From the NCBI GenBank assembly GCA_949317995.1, contig OX439044.1, forward strand, positions 46,084,166-46,148,165: a stretch of 64,000 nucleotides of DNA, given 5' to 3'. This DNA is from Acholoe squamosa (lineage: Eukaryota > Annelida > Polychaeta > Phyllodocida > Polynoidae). A program made the position numbers and the translations under genes. The notes beneath the pieces were generated by a model. It worked only from the letters and a program-made list of their open reading frames with translations, was not told the DNA's origin and searched no databases. Below, piece by piece: positions 36,353-48,067 of the stretch. The stretch's first letter is position 1, and each line of letters opens with the position of its first letter.

Positions 36353-37355
36353 ATGGCAATAAAACATTCAGATTCATTTATTGGAATGGCACAATCCCAA
36401 GAGTTAGCTCTGCATCCAAGGCCTATGATCTATGCTCCCAATGTGCCAGTCTCTTTTCTTTTAGCAGCTTTTGGTCTTTTCCACTTCCGACATGGTCCGC
36501 TCAAAGGAAGGATAATACCGACGCTGTCGCAGGTCTATGCAGTACTGGTCATGATATTTAACTACGTATTGCTGAATTTAGTGTTATTGTTTGCTCTAAA
36601 TCTGGGCAGGGCATGATAAAGCATGTACACCTTGGTCTTGCTCTCATCAACGCCATAAACCACTGCTTCATGTTCTGTTTCTGCTCTAGGGGAGATCTAT
36701 TTGGTTCTATCTGTGCAATGCTAACTAACATCAAACAATTCTGGTTAGAACGAAGATTTTACATCTTCGCGGGCACTGATGTCTGAGTAATGCTTTTCCT
36801 CTCTGTTTTCCTTATTGTCTATTTCGCAGTGATAAATTCAGTTAATCTAGATTGGAAGTTTGGAATCTTTGAATTTTAGAATTTACGTAAGTCTGTGTTT
36901 ACAGGTAGAGAGGGCGGTACAAACTGTGGCTGGCTTTTGGACAAGGGAAACTGCAACAGCTCAGGATCTGTCAAAGGTAAACATAAAGTAATTTTCTTTG
37001 ATATTCTTCCCATACTTCATTAAGTTTTATTGGTATATACATGTAAGTTAGAATTTTCGGGTCTAATCCAAAAAAAAGAAAAGGGAAAAAGTCGTATGTG
37101 CAAAAGGGATATTCGACTACTGTCTTGGAGTGAGGCTTCTCCCTATCACATAGGTGCATCTGATAGTCATCTCATAAAGTTAGCCACTTTCATACTGTGC
37201 AAGTATCATTCATAAAACCTGACCATGCATGGTGAGCAAAAGTCATATGCCTTATACATGTGTCTTGTAATTTCAGGTTTCTCTGATTATCTCAAATGAT
37301 CATAATGGATGGATGTTGTGGTTTCGAAGTATTGACATTTGGTACCTTTCTTGTG
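36353..37355 (+). pseudogene. Gustatory-receptor-like (GRL) 7TM pseudogene
   Basis: This is a decayed paralogue of the gene at 60372. The frame from the ATG at 36353 aligns with the N-terminus of that gene and shares the near-identical core FGLFHFRHGPL followed by LSQVYA. A TGA stops it at 36614. Homology then continues past the stop: INHCFMF and NIKQF match INYCFMF and DIKQF of the good copy. It breaks again at a TGA near 36785. Much of the middle is deleted. A second-exon remnant (about 36905-36976) retains the AGFWTRETATA block and an AAAG|GTAAAC donor. A third-exon remnant (37277-37355) begins VSLII and keeps NGW, but is 79 nt instead of 90, so it is frameshifted. Splice signals remain visible while the frame is lost. 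Function: none expected. Confidence 0.8.
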
Positions 37356-37912
37356 GTATGTTGGCCTACATGTCATACATTTAATATCGTCACAACCGTT
37401 TGTTAATACACTGAAAACATGGAAGATCCGAAACTAGTCAGCGGTGACCACTTTAGGTCCTCAAGTTGACGATACCTAAACTACAACTTTAGGTAGTCAA
37501 AATGACGTCAGGATGACGACCTAAAGTCGTCATTTTGTTTTCGATTTTTCTTTTCTTTTTTCTTCTAACCTTTAAATGATTTTCTGATTTTGAGATATGT
37601 ATCTCATACTGTATGGCCCAGAGGTTTAGAGCCCCAGTGTTCCTGCCCATATCACCCTCCCGGCTGGGAAGATTTCAAAAACAACTGACGACTGACTGTG
37701 TAGGCCTACTGCTTCTTCGTCCATGTCTCCTTGTCATCCAGTAAAATTTAGGTAGTTATGTAAGCCAACCCTTATGTAAAATGCCATTGATGTCAAGATT
37801 TATGTAAATTTAACTCGTTATAGGTGATCCATCACTTCTATACTCCATCCACCTCAACCTGGGTGGCATTACATAAAGACAAACAACCATCAAACAACCA
37901 CAAATGTGAACA
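37356..37912. other. Palindromic patch and spacer
   Basis: CTTTAGGT...ACCTAAAG and AAAATGACG...CGTCATTTT pair within 37488-37540, giving an imperfect hairpin of MITE-like character. CACTTTAGGTCCTCAA at about 37449 is a further copy of the same word. No gene seen. Confidence 0.45.
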
Positions 37913-38530
37913 GGTGAGGGAAAGGGTCCTCCGAGGTTAAATATGAAATATAAAATTGATGTTATCAGCTTTAAAATGAGATACAAGACTTGTAGATAGC
38001 CCGTCTAGTCGTGGCGATATTGCTTCACGAAAATTGAATAACATGACTTTATCAAAACAGCCAATAAGCTCTATCATTCAGTGTTTTAATTAAATCAGGC
38101 ATCTAATTAGAATAACAATTTAAATAATCAATTAAAAAATAACCATTACTTTCCATAAATCTAGCCATACCTTGGGATCTAGAAATTGTATCTTTATGCT
38201 TTTTTCATCATATGAATCTCCATAAATCATTTTACTAGTTGACATTATTTTTTTTCTATTTGGAATATAATTTTGGTTGCCATGGCAACACATTTCTCTG
38301 AAAACCCTTATTTAGGCCTTGTTTTGTATTCAAAACATTCCATTTACATTCCAAATATACAGGAAGTGCCAGGAAATAGAACGTTTTTAAGAAAACCACC
38401 TTTTTCTGTGTAAAAAAAAAGTACATAAAAGCTATTTTTGGTCTATTTTTCACATTTTTTGTCTTTCTAACTCCCCTAGTGACCAAATCCAGTACTAAAT
38501 ATCCTGCAGGGAGGGCCCTTTCCCCTCATC
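37913..38530. mobile_element. MITE family A, copy 2 (inverted relative to copy 1)
   Basis: TGAGGGAAAGGGTCCTCC at the left and GAGGGCCCTTTCCCCTCAT at the right form the family A inverted ends. The body aligns in reverse with 6668-7278. It contains a perfect X-box palindrome at 38276-38289. Non-coding. Confidence 0.75.
38276..38289. promoter_or_regulatory. Perfect RFX X-box-like palindrome
   Basis: GTTGCCATGGCAAC is identical to 6902-6915 in the paralogous MITE, although the flanks differ. Confidence 0.5.
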
Positions 38531-39978
38531 TGTCCACAAAACCTCTTACAATTTAGTTCAAAATGTGAATTGTCTTTGTGTTTCATCGTTGATTTTTGTC
38601 TTTAAGGCCTCCTTAGAGGATGGAGAAAAATGGTCCAACCTTTTATTAAAACATATAACGACAATCAATGTCATAGCACTATCATGTTGCTTAGGGACTT
38701 ATAACGTCCCCAGGCATCAGGTCCAATGTCCCGGCTTTAACATAGTATATTCAACACCTTCCTGACATGCATACCCTTTGAGTGATGAGTCCATATGTAA
38801 CACCATGTAAAAATCATGCTTTTTTGGCCCTCTCCATCGCTGTTTCCTCATCAACGATAATATCTAACTCAATGAATAACAACATTTTGTATATGTGTGA
38901 AAGGAAGACATTCAATAACTAGACAGGTGCCCCTAGATGGCAGGAAAAAGAGGCATTAGTATCGTGCACAGACCAAGACAAAACATAACTCTGTGGGTAA
39001 TACATACAGGGTGTATGAACGATGTCTCACACAATTACAGTAAGAACCTACCCAATCAGCATTGGAGCATTGGGCCATGATTGTCCATGCTTGGCCCAAT
39101 ATAAGCCGACATGGGCCAAATATAATCCGCCATTGGACCAATGTATCCTTGCTACCGGGGTATGGACAAATTATATATTATAAAGAGACATTGAAAACAT
39201 TACATATCTTCTGATCATCATTAAATGAATATACAGTTGAATAGGCATAAAGGGGATGGTAAAATTCAGCGATATCGAAGCCAATGGGAAGAAACCATAG
39301 AAGAATGTATTAATGCAATAATGGTTGATATTGAAGCCGGGGGGGGGGGCTCTCCCTATGTTGAACATACACATATGTGACAGGTACTGGGGAAAAGGGT
39401 CTTGGGGCCCCCTGCACTAAGCCCCATTTTCGCAGATCATGTCACATATGTGCGGCTGGCAAGGGTACTTTTTCAGCCAAATGTCCCTACCAAGCCTCTG
39501 GTTTCAGACCAGAATGTCCCTAGCAAAGGTCAACTTTCAGCAAAATACCCCGATTCAAGTGGAAAATTCAGAAATTTCCATGAATATTTTCCCAGTTTTC
39601 ATGAAAATAGCACGAACAAAATTCAAATCTTCTCCTAAACAAGGTCAATTTAAGATATTTTGAGCAAAATCTAAGACTGTTATGTCAAAAGTTCCCTAGC
39701 AAGGGTAGGTTTTTGAAGAAAAAACCCGCAATTGAGGGCCCTAGCAAGGGTAAGGTTAGTCGGGGGTTCAGCCACACACCCGTATAAAAAAATTGAAGTG
39801 CCCCCCCCCCCGGGTATTGAAGGCACTAGAGCTGGATAGCCTGGATATTCCAGCACGAGGCTATATAACCCATGTGCCTTCAATATCAACCCTCAATGCA
39901 TTTATACTACGATTTACCCATCAAAAATCAAGAAAAAAATCAAGAAATTCATATTGACTACGAAACGTTCACCACCCA
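38531..39978. other. No gene recognised
   Basis: AT-rich DNA with a G-run at about 39340 and a C-run at about 39800. The phrase GCACTAAGGGCCC...TTCGCAGATC, also present near 30755, recurs at about 39414, so part of this is a dispersed repeat. Confidence 0.4.
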
Positions 39979-40052
39979 GCCCTAGACTCGAAACTGGTAA
40001 GCCTATCATAAAATGGATTCGTGGTCCAACGCTCTATCGACTGCACCAAAGC
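39979..40052 (-). tRNA. tRNA-like sequence (pseudogene or SINE head)
   Basis: On the minus strand, TGCAGTCGATAGAGCGTTGG looks like a D-arm/A-box leading into an anticodon arm. CAGTTTCGAGTCTAGG resembles a T-arm/B-box. The anticodon loop region reads GGACCACGAATCC. The acceptor stem is not convincing, and the enlarged variable part argues for a retroposed or degenerate copy. Another B-box-like GGGTGATCAAATCCC lies nearby at 40214-40228 on the plus strand. Confidence 0.4.
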
Positions 40053-41829
40053 TACTGCTACTGGAGGTGGTGTGTAATCCAACTCTATGTACGTTCACAG
40101 TGACCAGAGCAAGCCAGGCGTTCGCGGTGGGCGCGCTGTGGTGGCTATAGTAGAGGTAGAAGAGGTGGTAACGTGGTAACGTGGTAAGGCGTAGGTCTTA
40201 CTACCTAGAGATTGGGTGATCAAATCCCACCTTTGGCAATGTATTCCTTGCTCAGATTTAATATGAAAAAATGTAAGTGTTGTAAGGGCTACACTTAGAT
40301 AATATTTCTAACATTTAGAAATACTGGTATATCTAAGAAAACCACTCAAAATAAAAAATCGTGCAGGTATATCCTGGATAAAGCATGCCTGGTATCCTTA
40401 AAATGAGCCAAAAAAGCACTCAAAAGCTAGAATAGTGGTATAAGGCTGATTAACATGTGGGTGAAGGTCTACTGCAGGAGTAATAAAGTTGATTGTACTC
40501 AGAGGTCACCTATACCTGTGTTGATCATATTACCAGACGTATAATGTACACAGGAATTTAGTTTAAAGTAGCTATCTATCACAATGTGCCCTAAACATAA
40601 TTAAAGGTTTCAACGGTAACCAGGCAATAAAATTCCATTCCCAATATCAACCACCTGTATATGTAATACATTCATGTCTACGATGAACTGGGGGAGGGGT
40701 TTTCTGTTCAGTGTGCGGCATCAACATCCCGGGATCAACATATATGATAGATTTACTGTTGATACACTCAAAATATAGGGAGAATAAAATTAGAGTCGTT
40801 TAATGATCATTCTCGCTAAGAGATTAATATTCATAGAGGCCCAGGGCAAAAACATTGAAATTGATTTGGAGGTGGGTTGTGTTATTCATAAAATACTTGT
40901 ATTAGACACGTATCAACATCCCCTAGATATCCATATACTTTGACCTAGATGTTATGTAAGTGAAGGAAAATCATGATTTTGCACCTGCACTTAGCCAAAT
41001 GTAGTCATATTTGCTATCAAACTAAAGCCTGATATGTCAGCAATGTGGCTAGCTATGAATAATCAGCAATTTTACAGTTTTTATTTGCCCTTTCAAACTA
41101 TGAATGTTTATTGTAGACCACCCCCCACCCCTACTAAGAAATCCCAATGGGTCCTCATAATAAGCTTTAAAAAGAGGAGGTGCCAGGATTACATTAGCAC
41201 GTCTTGAATAATCAATAATCATATCTACATGTCAGAATGATTTCAATGAACTATAAATGATCAGAGTCCAACTACGGCGTGATCTTGAAGTAATTTGGTT
41301 TTATTGAGTAAGTATTTATTTTTGTTCCAGCTTCACCACATCATTTTCATGACTTTACGTGGCTGCAGAACCTTTATTTCCACAACTAACTCTAGGCATA
41401 CAAAGCAATCCTGAAGCTTACATACAATATAAATTTTTATCATGTGGATAGACTTCAAATAACATAGAATAGTTGGAGTAGAGAGTTGATAGGGTAAAGG
41501 TAAAAGTAAACACTGCTGATGCCAACCAGACAGTGAGATAGTAGATATTTTGGTGAGTTGAGTAGAAGTTGATAATAATGGTAGTTGTTTTCCCGGCAGT
41601 GTGGGCATTTTAAATAACTATAGGGAACTAAAACTTCAAACCTCTCTTCAGTCAAAGTTTGGTCAAATCAGATATAGAGTATACTGTGTTTGCTGTAATT
41701 TCAATGCAGTTTCTTTTGACATGTGCCTAGCCAACAATTTAGGGATTATGATAGCCGCTGTGTCAATGATTACTCAGTAAAACAAAGACAGGAGCCCAAA
41801 CTTTCTTTAGTCTGGCACTTCCCAACTAG
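40053..41829. other. No gene recognised
   Basis: Contains a GGTAACGTGGTAACGTGGTAA tandem word (40167-40187), then anonymous AT-rich DNA. Short frames only. Confidence 0.45.
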
Positions 41830-43397
41830 CCTATTAAGGCTGGAGCAAGATTGTACTTGCTGTATAGTGACTTAAATTCTGAAATAGACTTGGCTTTTTT
41901 TAGCTCTGGCATCAATACTGTCCCATAGGTGGACACCCCTGTAATATGGACTCCTCTTATATTTTTCAACATTAGGCCTTTTCTGTGGGAATTTATTTTT
42001 TAAGTCACCCCTGGTCCTTTCGGTTTCATTGACCATCAGGCACAGCTTGGTGGCTTGCTTGTACATGAAGATCGCCAGCTGGTTTTTGCATCGGGTTTCT
42101 AACCTGTCTACTGCACATCGGGTGTGAAGGACCTCTGTACTTGTTTTGATACTAAATGTTTTAGTAATGATCCTAAGCCCCCTGTTTTGTAGCCTCTGGA
42201 GTTTTGCAACTTTGTCCATATTTGCACCATCAATCACGAAACTGCAGTAATCAAAATATGGGAGAATAGTATGCCTGTATACAGTACCCGCAACCTGTTC
42301 TGTCACGAGGTAACGCAGCTTACTGAACATGAACAATTTCTACCCTATGACTGATCTAGTGTTTGCCATCTGGGCATTTAGTGATAGGGTAGAGTCTATT
42401 TTGACACCTAAGTATTTGTATTCACTTGGGGAGTCTAGTATGGTTTGTCCGATCGTGATGTTTTGGAGTCCTGCCACACAAGCTTTCTCCCTCCCACCAT
42501 ACCACACAACTTTCGTTTTCTTGGCATTAATGTTCGGGCCACTGGTAGTACACAAGTCTACTATGTTATCAAGATCTATTTGTACATGCTCTTTAACCTG
42601 AGTGGAGTCACAGTCTTTAGCTGTTATAACTATGTCATCTGCATATAGTATGACTCTGCAGTGTTCCACAACTGAGACAACCTGGTTTACATATAGTATA
42701 AACAAAAGGGGTCCAAGAATGGACCCCTGGGGGACTCTAAAGGAAACTTTCTTTTCACTTGACCTTGATCCGTTTAGCAATGTAGTTTGCTTTCTGTGAC
42801 CCAGGTAACTGGCTAACCAGTTTAACAGAGACCCACTAATTCCTAAGTCTTTTAACCTTTTTAACAGGACGGTATGGTGAATGCTATCTAACGCCTTGCT
42901 GAAGTCTATATAGGCAGCACAGGCTAATTTGCCTTCATCTCTGGCCTCGTATAAATAGTTCAATAGGTCATAGACAGCATCGGGTGTGCCTTTATTTCTA
43001 ACAAAGCCATTTTGTTGGGGTGATATCCAGCCTCCTTCTTCTGCTAGCTTTGTAATGTGGGCATGGACTACTCTCTCCATGAGCTTACCTGGTAGAGGTA
43101 GAAGGCTTACAGGTCACCAGTTTGATACCTCATTCAGATTTCCAGTCTTTGGGATTGGGATCACAGTAGCAGTGCCCAGTTTTTGGGAAAGCTACCCTGG
43201 CGGAAACTGTTATTAAACAATGATGTGAGCTGAGGTGCCAATACCTCAAAGGCAACCTTTAGAACTCGGTAGGACATATTGGATATGCCAAGTATATCAA
43301 TAAGTGACCACCTGGAGATGACTGGTGTTACAACTGAATGCAACTGATGATCACCAGTGGTTGTTCCAGGGCTTATATCCCAGCCCTGGAGCAACAC
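41830..43397 (-). pseudogene. CR1/L2-type LINE reverse transcriptase, 5'-truncated and broken
   Basis: The minus strand encodes the second half of a non-LTR retrotransposon ORF2. Order: a pre-RT block (LAPQLTSLFNNSF...FPKNW, 43397-43161), then NW[stop]PVSLLPLPGKL leading into the RT palm. Recognisable motifs are QNGFVRNKGT, YIDFSKALDSI, RVPQGSILGPLLF and the catalytic YADD (VILYADDIVI), ending at a TAG at 42340-42342. The same frame resumes at 42336 with the typical C-terminal domain (LQRLQNRGLRIITK, then PYYRGVHLWDS). An A-run indel shifts the frame near 41890. The endonuclease and 5' part are missing, as usual for truncated LINE insertions. Breaks: at least two stops and two frameshifts, so inactive. 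The CR1/L2 assignment rests on motif order and the C-terminal domain style. Confidence 0.8.
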
Positions 43398-44550
43398 AGG
43401 AAGTCAGTGTCTCCATGGTGACTGGTTCGGTACATATAGTAACAAAGCATATTATTGGTGGGGAGTATCACATAGTAGTGAAGCTAGCTGCTGATTGGTG
43501 CAACAGGAGCTGTCACCAGCCTCAGGGGGCGCCACCTGGTGGGCCTGAGGTGTGAAAGTGGCCGCACCTTTTTTTTAGTTTTATGTAGATGTCCATATAT
43601 GGTAAGTATATAATTCATTAAGGTGTGAAAGCTGTCATCGCTTTCTGACACAAGTTTTATGTATATGTCCATTTTTGGTAATAAGGTAAAGGTAGAGCTT
43701 AATACTTGGCGTTTTATGAGGGTATAATCCTTTGGCTTTCTTAGAATTATGCTGGTGCGGCGATACCAGCATTATTGTTGGATTAATAAGGTCCATATTC
43801 CATCTGTTACATATTTCATATAATAAATCATTATATATACATTTATCGATAATACATACTTGTTATAACGTGTATTTGTCCTTACTGTGGACTATTTACA
43901 ATCTGTGTGGTTATAGTTCATTCATACATAATATAATATCCCATATCAATATTGATGATCATAATTGTTATGTAATAGAGGGATGGATGTGGCAGATAGT
44001 GGGGTGACACATGCATTAAATAATTTCTAAAGCCGTTGATTAACTTGGAAGCTTTTTGCAGTTAACATTTTTCACCTTTTTTTTAGACATAATTTACCTC
44101 TACCTGTATTACATGGATCTCTCACTCATATATTCATTGAGAAACACTTGTAGGGTAGTAGTAGGTAGGGATGACATGTCAATCCATGACCAACAAAAGC
44201 TATGATTTGTCTTAGAAGACTTGTAGGAGTGATAGAAGGGGGTTTCAACATTTTTTGAAAAAATCGTGATATATCGGAATATCGAGAACAAAAATCGTGA
44301 TAATCGGAATCGGAAAAAATGGATGTCAATGACATCCCTAGGTAGAACAAACCCCCTTATTTATTACTAAATAACCAAAAAGAAAACAAACAAGATATTT
44401 CCGTCCTGGGACCCAAGAAGCAATGTACCTACCTGTGGGGTGTGTGAGACTGTGTGGTACTGTGAAAGAGAGGTTGACCCCAAGGGGTCAGGAGGTGGGA
44501 CACCTCCACACACACAGTGACCAGTGAGGTCCCAGGTGGGGGTTACATGT
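43398..44550. other. No gene recognised
   Basis: Contains GGGCGCCACCTGGTGGGCC (about 43525), a CTCF-like but imperfect word. A duplicated phrase (AGTTTTATGTAxATGTCCATxTxTGGTA) occurs at about 43577 and 43650. The rest is AT-rich DNA. Confidence 0.4.
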
Positions 44551-45827
44551 GGGTCAATCCACTGAAAGTGGGCACTTGTCCATGGAAGAGGGTCATTTTT
44601 AAAAACAAAGAATTAGATCATGAAACTTAATTTTATTGATAGCCCTATATCTTGGCTCCTAGGAAAGGTTCATTCAAGTCACTAACTCCCAAGCGGTCAG
44701 TTTTTATTGCAAATTATGAAAATGTAATGGGCGTGAGCAAAATGAGTTCTTCTCTACATCACAGAAATATTTGTCAGAACTACATGATTTTCAGTTAGGA
44801 TATTTGACAAAAGGTCCCAAAGAAACACTATGAAGAAAATAGGAAAAAAAGATGGATATTCACAATACATAAGGAAATAATATGAATGTAATGGGCGTGA
44901 GCGTAATGGGCGTGAGCGAAACAACTTTCCCAGGCTTCAGACAGCCACTCAGCAATATAACCGCACCCAGAATTAATCTAGGCAATGAAAATAATCTAAG
45001 AATACTTATAGGATGCATTTGGAATGCATCAAGCCTGCCAACATGCTTGCAGTGCATTTTACTCAAGCCCATTACGCTCACGCCCATTACATCTGTCAGT
45101 TAAACCCTCTTTTTGGCATAACCTAGGCATGTAGAGACTCCAGTCCTTTTTTAAAATGACTTATCAATAATAGATCTTAAAGTTACGCTGGTTGAGAGAA
45201 AGAAAACTTTGATAGTATTTGTCCTGGATGCAGAAATTTGAATGTAATGGGCGTGAGCAAAATGGACTTGAAAACACTTGAATATGTACCGCACAGTCAT
45301 GCCTGCAAGTAGACCCTAGGTTTCTGTACCAGAAAATCCCTTATGACGACCCTAACCTTGGTGGGAAATAAGAAGATTGAGGGTAGTGTTTTAGTAGGCC
45401 TAGCAGTGTACTTTTATTTTGCTCACGCCCATAACACCACCTGTATTTGGTTATAGAAATGAACAGGGGAAAAGGAATGCCAACCAGAGCACCTCCAAAC
45501 AACATGAAAATGTTAGATAGGACCCCACACTAAGGAATTGATAAAATTATATTGGTGTGTTGCTGTTTGGCTTGATGGTATAGACCCTGGGATGAGGTGG
45601 AAATTGAATAAAAAGGCAATTTCTGGCCATTTTTGAACTTTGGGCCACCATATCTAAAAGAAAACAGGCCGACATATGTAAACTTGCCCTTCTTTTGAAG
45701 CCCAAGGTGTTTTCTTTCAAATGAAACCAGAAATAAGAAGAATGGTTACTAACTTTTTATTTTACAGCCCCCTGTATCCAAAAAAGACCAAAACGGACCC
45801 AGGTGCCCACTTTCGGTGGATTGACCC
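44551..45827. mobile_element. TIR element with internal 14-bp motif array
   Basis: Ends are GGGTCAATCCACTGAAAGTG... and ...CACTTTCGGTGGATTGACCC, 25-bp inverted repeats with one mismatch. ATGT is duplicated on both sides (44547-44550, 45828-45831). The 1277-bp inside has no transposase. It holds six copies of TAATGGGCGTGAGC: 44725-44738, 44889-44902, 44904-44917 and 45245-45258 on plus; 45076-45089 and 45421-45434 (one mismatch) on minus. Plus copies lie mainly left, minus copies right, with some mixing. The superfamily is not recognised. Confidence 0.75.
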
Positions 45828-45831
45828 ATGT

Positions 45832-46336
45832 ACTAGTAGCCCTCTGTCATATATATAATTCTAATAAATGCACACATAGATTATAATACAAAATAACATT
45901 GTTTGAGTACATGTAAAAATGTTATTTTGACGTTGAAAAAAAAACACGTTTTGTAAACTCAGGAACCAAAAAAAAATACGTCAAAAACGTTTTTCTGCCA
46001 AGACTTGTGACTTTTGACTCCATTGGTTCCTGAGAATTTGAGGCCTATGCATAGCTTATACTAAACTCCTTCATTTGGAAAGCAAAGATGAAGAAACTAG
46101 GATAAAGCACCAATCGACTATGGCTGCTTCATCAGTCCATTCTGAAATAACCTGCATGTCTCTTGCTCATTGTGTTATGAAAATACTGCACTCCCAAGAT
46201 GACATAAAAAGTGAAATTTCTGAGACTAATTGTAAGTGCCTATCATGTATACGGTCGAAATTGGGAGATCATGATGTATTCTGGACTTGTAGTTGCTTGT
46301 AATTTGTATGTTTGAATGAGGAACAAGTCAGAAAGC
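45832..46336. other. Flank with a duplicated 68-bp segment
   Basis: The segment from about 46273 to 46344 (ATTCTGGACTTGTAG...GGAACAAGTCAGAAAGC) is repeated inside the neighbouring LTR element at about 46904-46975. No gene is supported. The frame at 46075-46302 shows no domain. Confidence 0.45.
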
Positions 46337-47395
46337 TTGTAGATTGTTGCAGGACCGGAAGTAGCATCCCGGTGTCACAGTAAATATTTATTGGTTATAA
46401 ATGTTATCCGGTGAAGTTCGCGATCACAACATATCTCCCTTTCTCAAACCAGATATGGAGTAACGTAATACATGTAATATGAACAGTAAATGAAATATAG
46501 TATAGCACAACAATCTTTATTGATATCACTATGAATAATGAACACACAGTGTAAATGTTAATTAAGTCTGATAGTCATTGAGTCTCTGCGGAGTGCGCCT
46601 AACATGTGCTCCCCGTCATGGGTTGTTTTCATTAGAGACTGGCTGTGCCACCCTAGGTACATCATTTTCATTTTGGACTGATTGTGCCTGCTGTGGCATA
46701 ACTGGTACAGGCTGAATGTTGTCATCATTCTCTACCGACATATCCATGTGCTACCAGTCATTTAACTCATACTATTTACTTTTGACTTGTACCTTGCACA
46801 ACCTAGAAGTGTTCCATTTTTTACCATCTTCCAACATTACACAATTACCATGTACTTGTTTCACTTTTAGAGGTTTGGAATATCCCATCCTCGTTGCCAT
46901 TTGATGCATTCTGGACTTGTAGTTTCTTGTAATTTGTATATTTAAATGAGGAACAAGTCAGAAAGCTTGTAGATGCAAAAGGGTCACTTTTTGCAGAATT
47001 GACCTGGCCCTCCGTGGAGACGAATGTTGATGCCGCCGCGCTTCCCTGGGTGCCCGGCCTAATGGGGGTTCGGGGGCAGAGCCCCGATCAAGGATATATG
47101 CCAGAACTATCTGAAACTTATGGAAACTTAAATGGAAGATTATTATTCAGATGAGATCTCATCTGAAAACAGTCAGAAGTGTGTGACAGCATGGTCCCAC
47201 CACATCCCTGAGGAACTAAGGCGGCATGAATGTTTGTCTCCAGTGTGACGTCATTCTAATTTCCGGCCAGGTTAAAATCCCAAGAAGAGACCCACATGCA
47301 TTGTAGATCATTGCAGGACCGGAAGTAGCGTCCTGGTGTCACAGTAAATATTTATTGGTTATAAATGTTATCCGGTGAAGTTCGCGATCACAACA
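46337..47395 (-). mobile_element. Small deleted LTR retroelement, minus strand
   Basis: Short LTR-like direct repeats (46337-46431 and 47301-47395, about 95 bp, about 4 differences) end in TGT...ACA form. On the minus strand each holds AATAAA. Directly upstream of the 3' LTR is a polypurine tract, GAGAAAGGGAGATA (46432-46445 read on minus). The 870-bp interior keeps a pol C-terminal fragment (46772-46888). Most of gag-pol is gone. No convincing primer site or target duplication was found. It lies just upstream of the orphan GRL exon and may be what separated that exon from the rest of its gene. Confidence 0.6.
46772..46888 (-). pseudogene. Gypsy-type pol C-terminal fragment
   Basis: The 38-codon frame reads GYSKPLKVKQVHGN, then VMLEDGKKWNTSRLCKV. 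This matches the general pattern of the region after integrase in Ty3/gypsy pol (a small beta-rich block ending in D-G-x-x-W-x-x-S-R-L). The upstream pol is absent. A diverged continuation with stops runs to about 46600. Confidence 0.5.
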
Positions 47396-47439
47396 GATCA
47401 CTTGTTGAAATACCATGGAATGACCCTCTGATATTTCAG

Positions 47440-47529
47440 CCTTCTGTCATTGTGTCACAGTTATATAATGGATGGATTAGGATAACACTCTGTGGTCTGC
47501 AAGTATTGACAGTTAGGGTATTTATACAG
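47440..47529 (+). pseudogene. Orphan GRL C-terminal exon
   Basis: It is exactly 90 nt, phase 0 on both sides. The acceptor is TGATATTTCAG before 47440 and the donor ACAG|GTATGT after 47529. It encodes PSVIVSQLYNGW, IRITLCGLQVL and VFIQ. This aligns position for position with exon 3 of the GRL gene at 61916-62005 (ISLIVTQITKGW, MTLCGVEAL, GFIA). No stop or indel, but no exon 1 or 2 was found upstream; the preceding kilobase is LTR element. It is either the remains of a third GRL gene or an exon whose partners are too diverged for me to see. Confidence 0.7.
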
Positions 47530-48067
47530 GTATGTGCATAAAATCCTACCTTGTGTCACCAGACAGGTAATAAATCGTCCTAGTATAAACAAGGATTTCA
47601 TCCACATTTACACTGAATTTCCCATCTGGAAATACCCTTTTTATATTTTATAGTATAATTATTTGATATATTGCTGATTGAGACTGGTTTCCCAATATAC
47701 ATGTTAAGTTACTTTTTGAGAAAATGTGACCAGATGCATCAAGGGAGGATATTGCTTTTTAAAGTCATGTGCTTTAAAATGAGATATCTTGAGCTGAAAT
47801 ATTCTTGGTAGTTCTTCTGTAATTGCTTGCCAAACCTAGGTCGGTGTGAGCAATTGAAAAATGCAAATAAGCTCTAAATACATTATATCCTAGCTTAAAT
47901 AGTGATAATGCAAAAAATACAGTTTTGGGGGAAAATAAACAAAGAAATGTGATTTTTTTATCATAAAATCAGCTCTAGAGGGAATTTTCTTGGTCTGTTT
48001 TTTGTTCTCAGTTCCTTATGACAATATCAAACACATTTGTGGCAAAAATTCCAATTATCTATGTTTC

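Noticed and set aside
46075-46302. Frame ending in FWTC, resembling the GFWTC of GRL exon 2
   Set aside because: Only about a 13-base match (ATTCTGGACTTGT). No flanking exon 2 homology (ETAT, EDL) and no donor, so not accepted as the missing exon of the orphan GRL gene.
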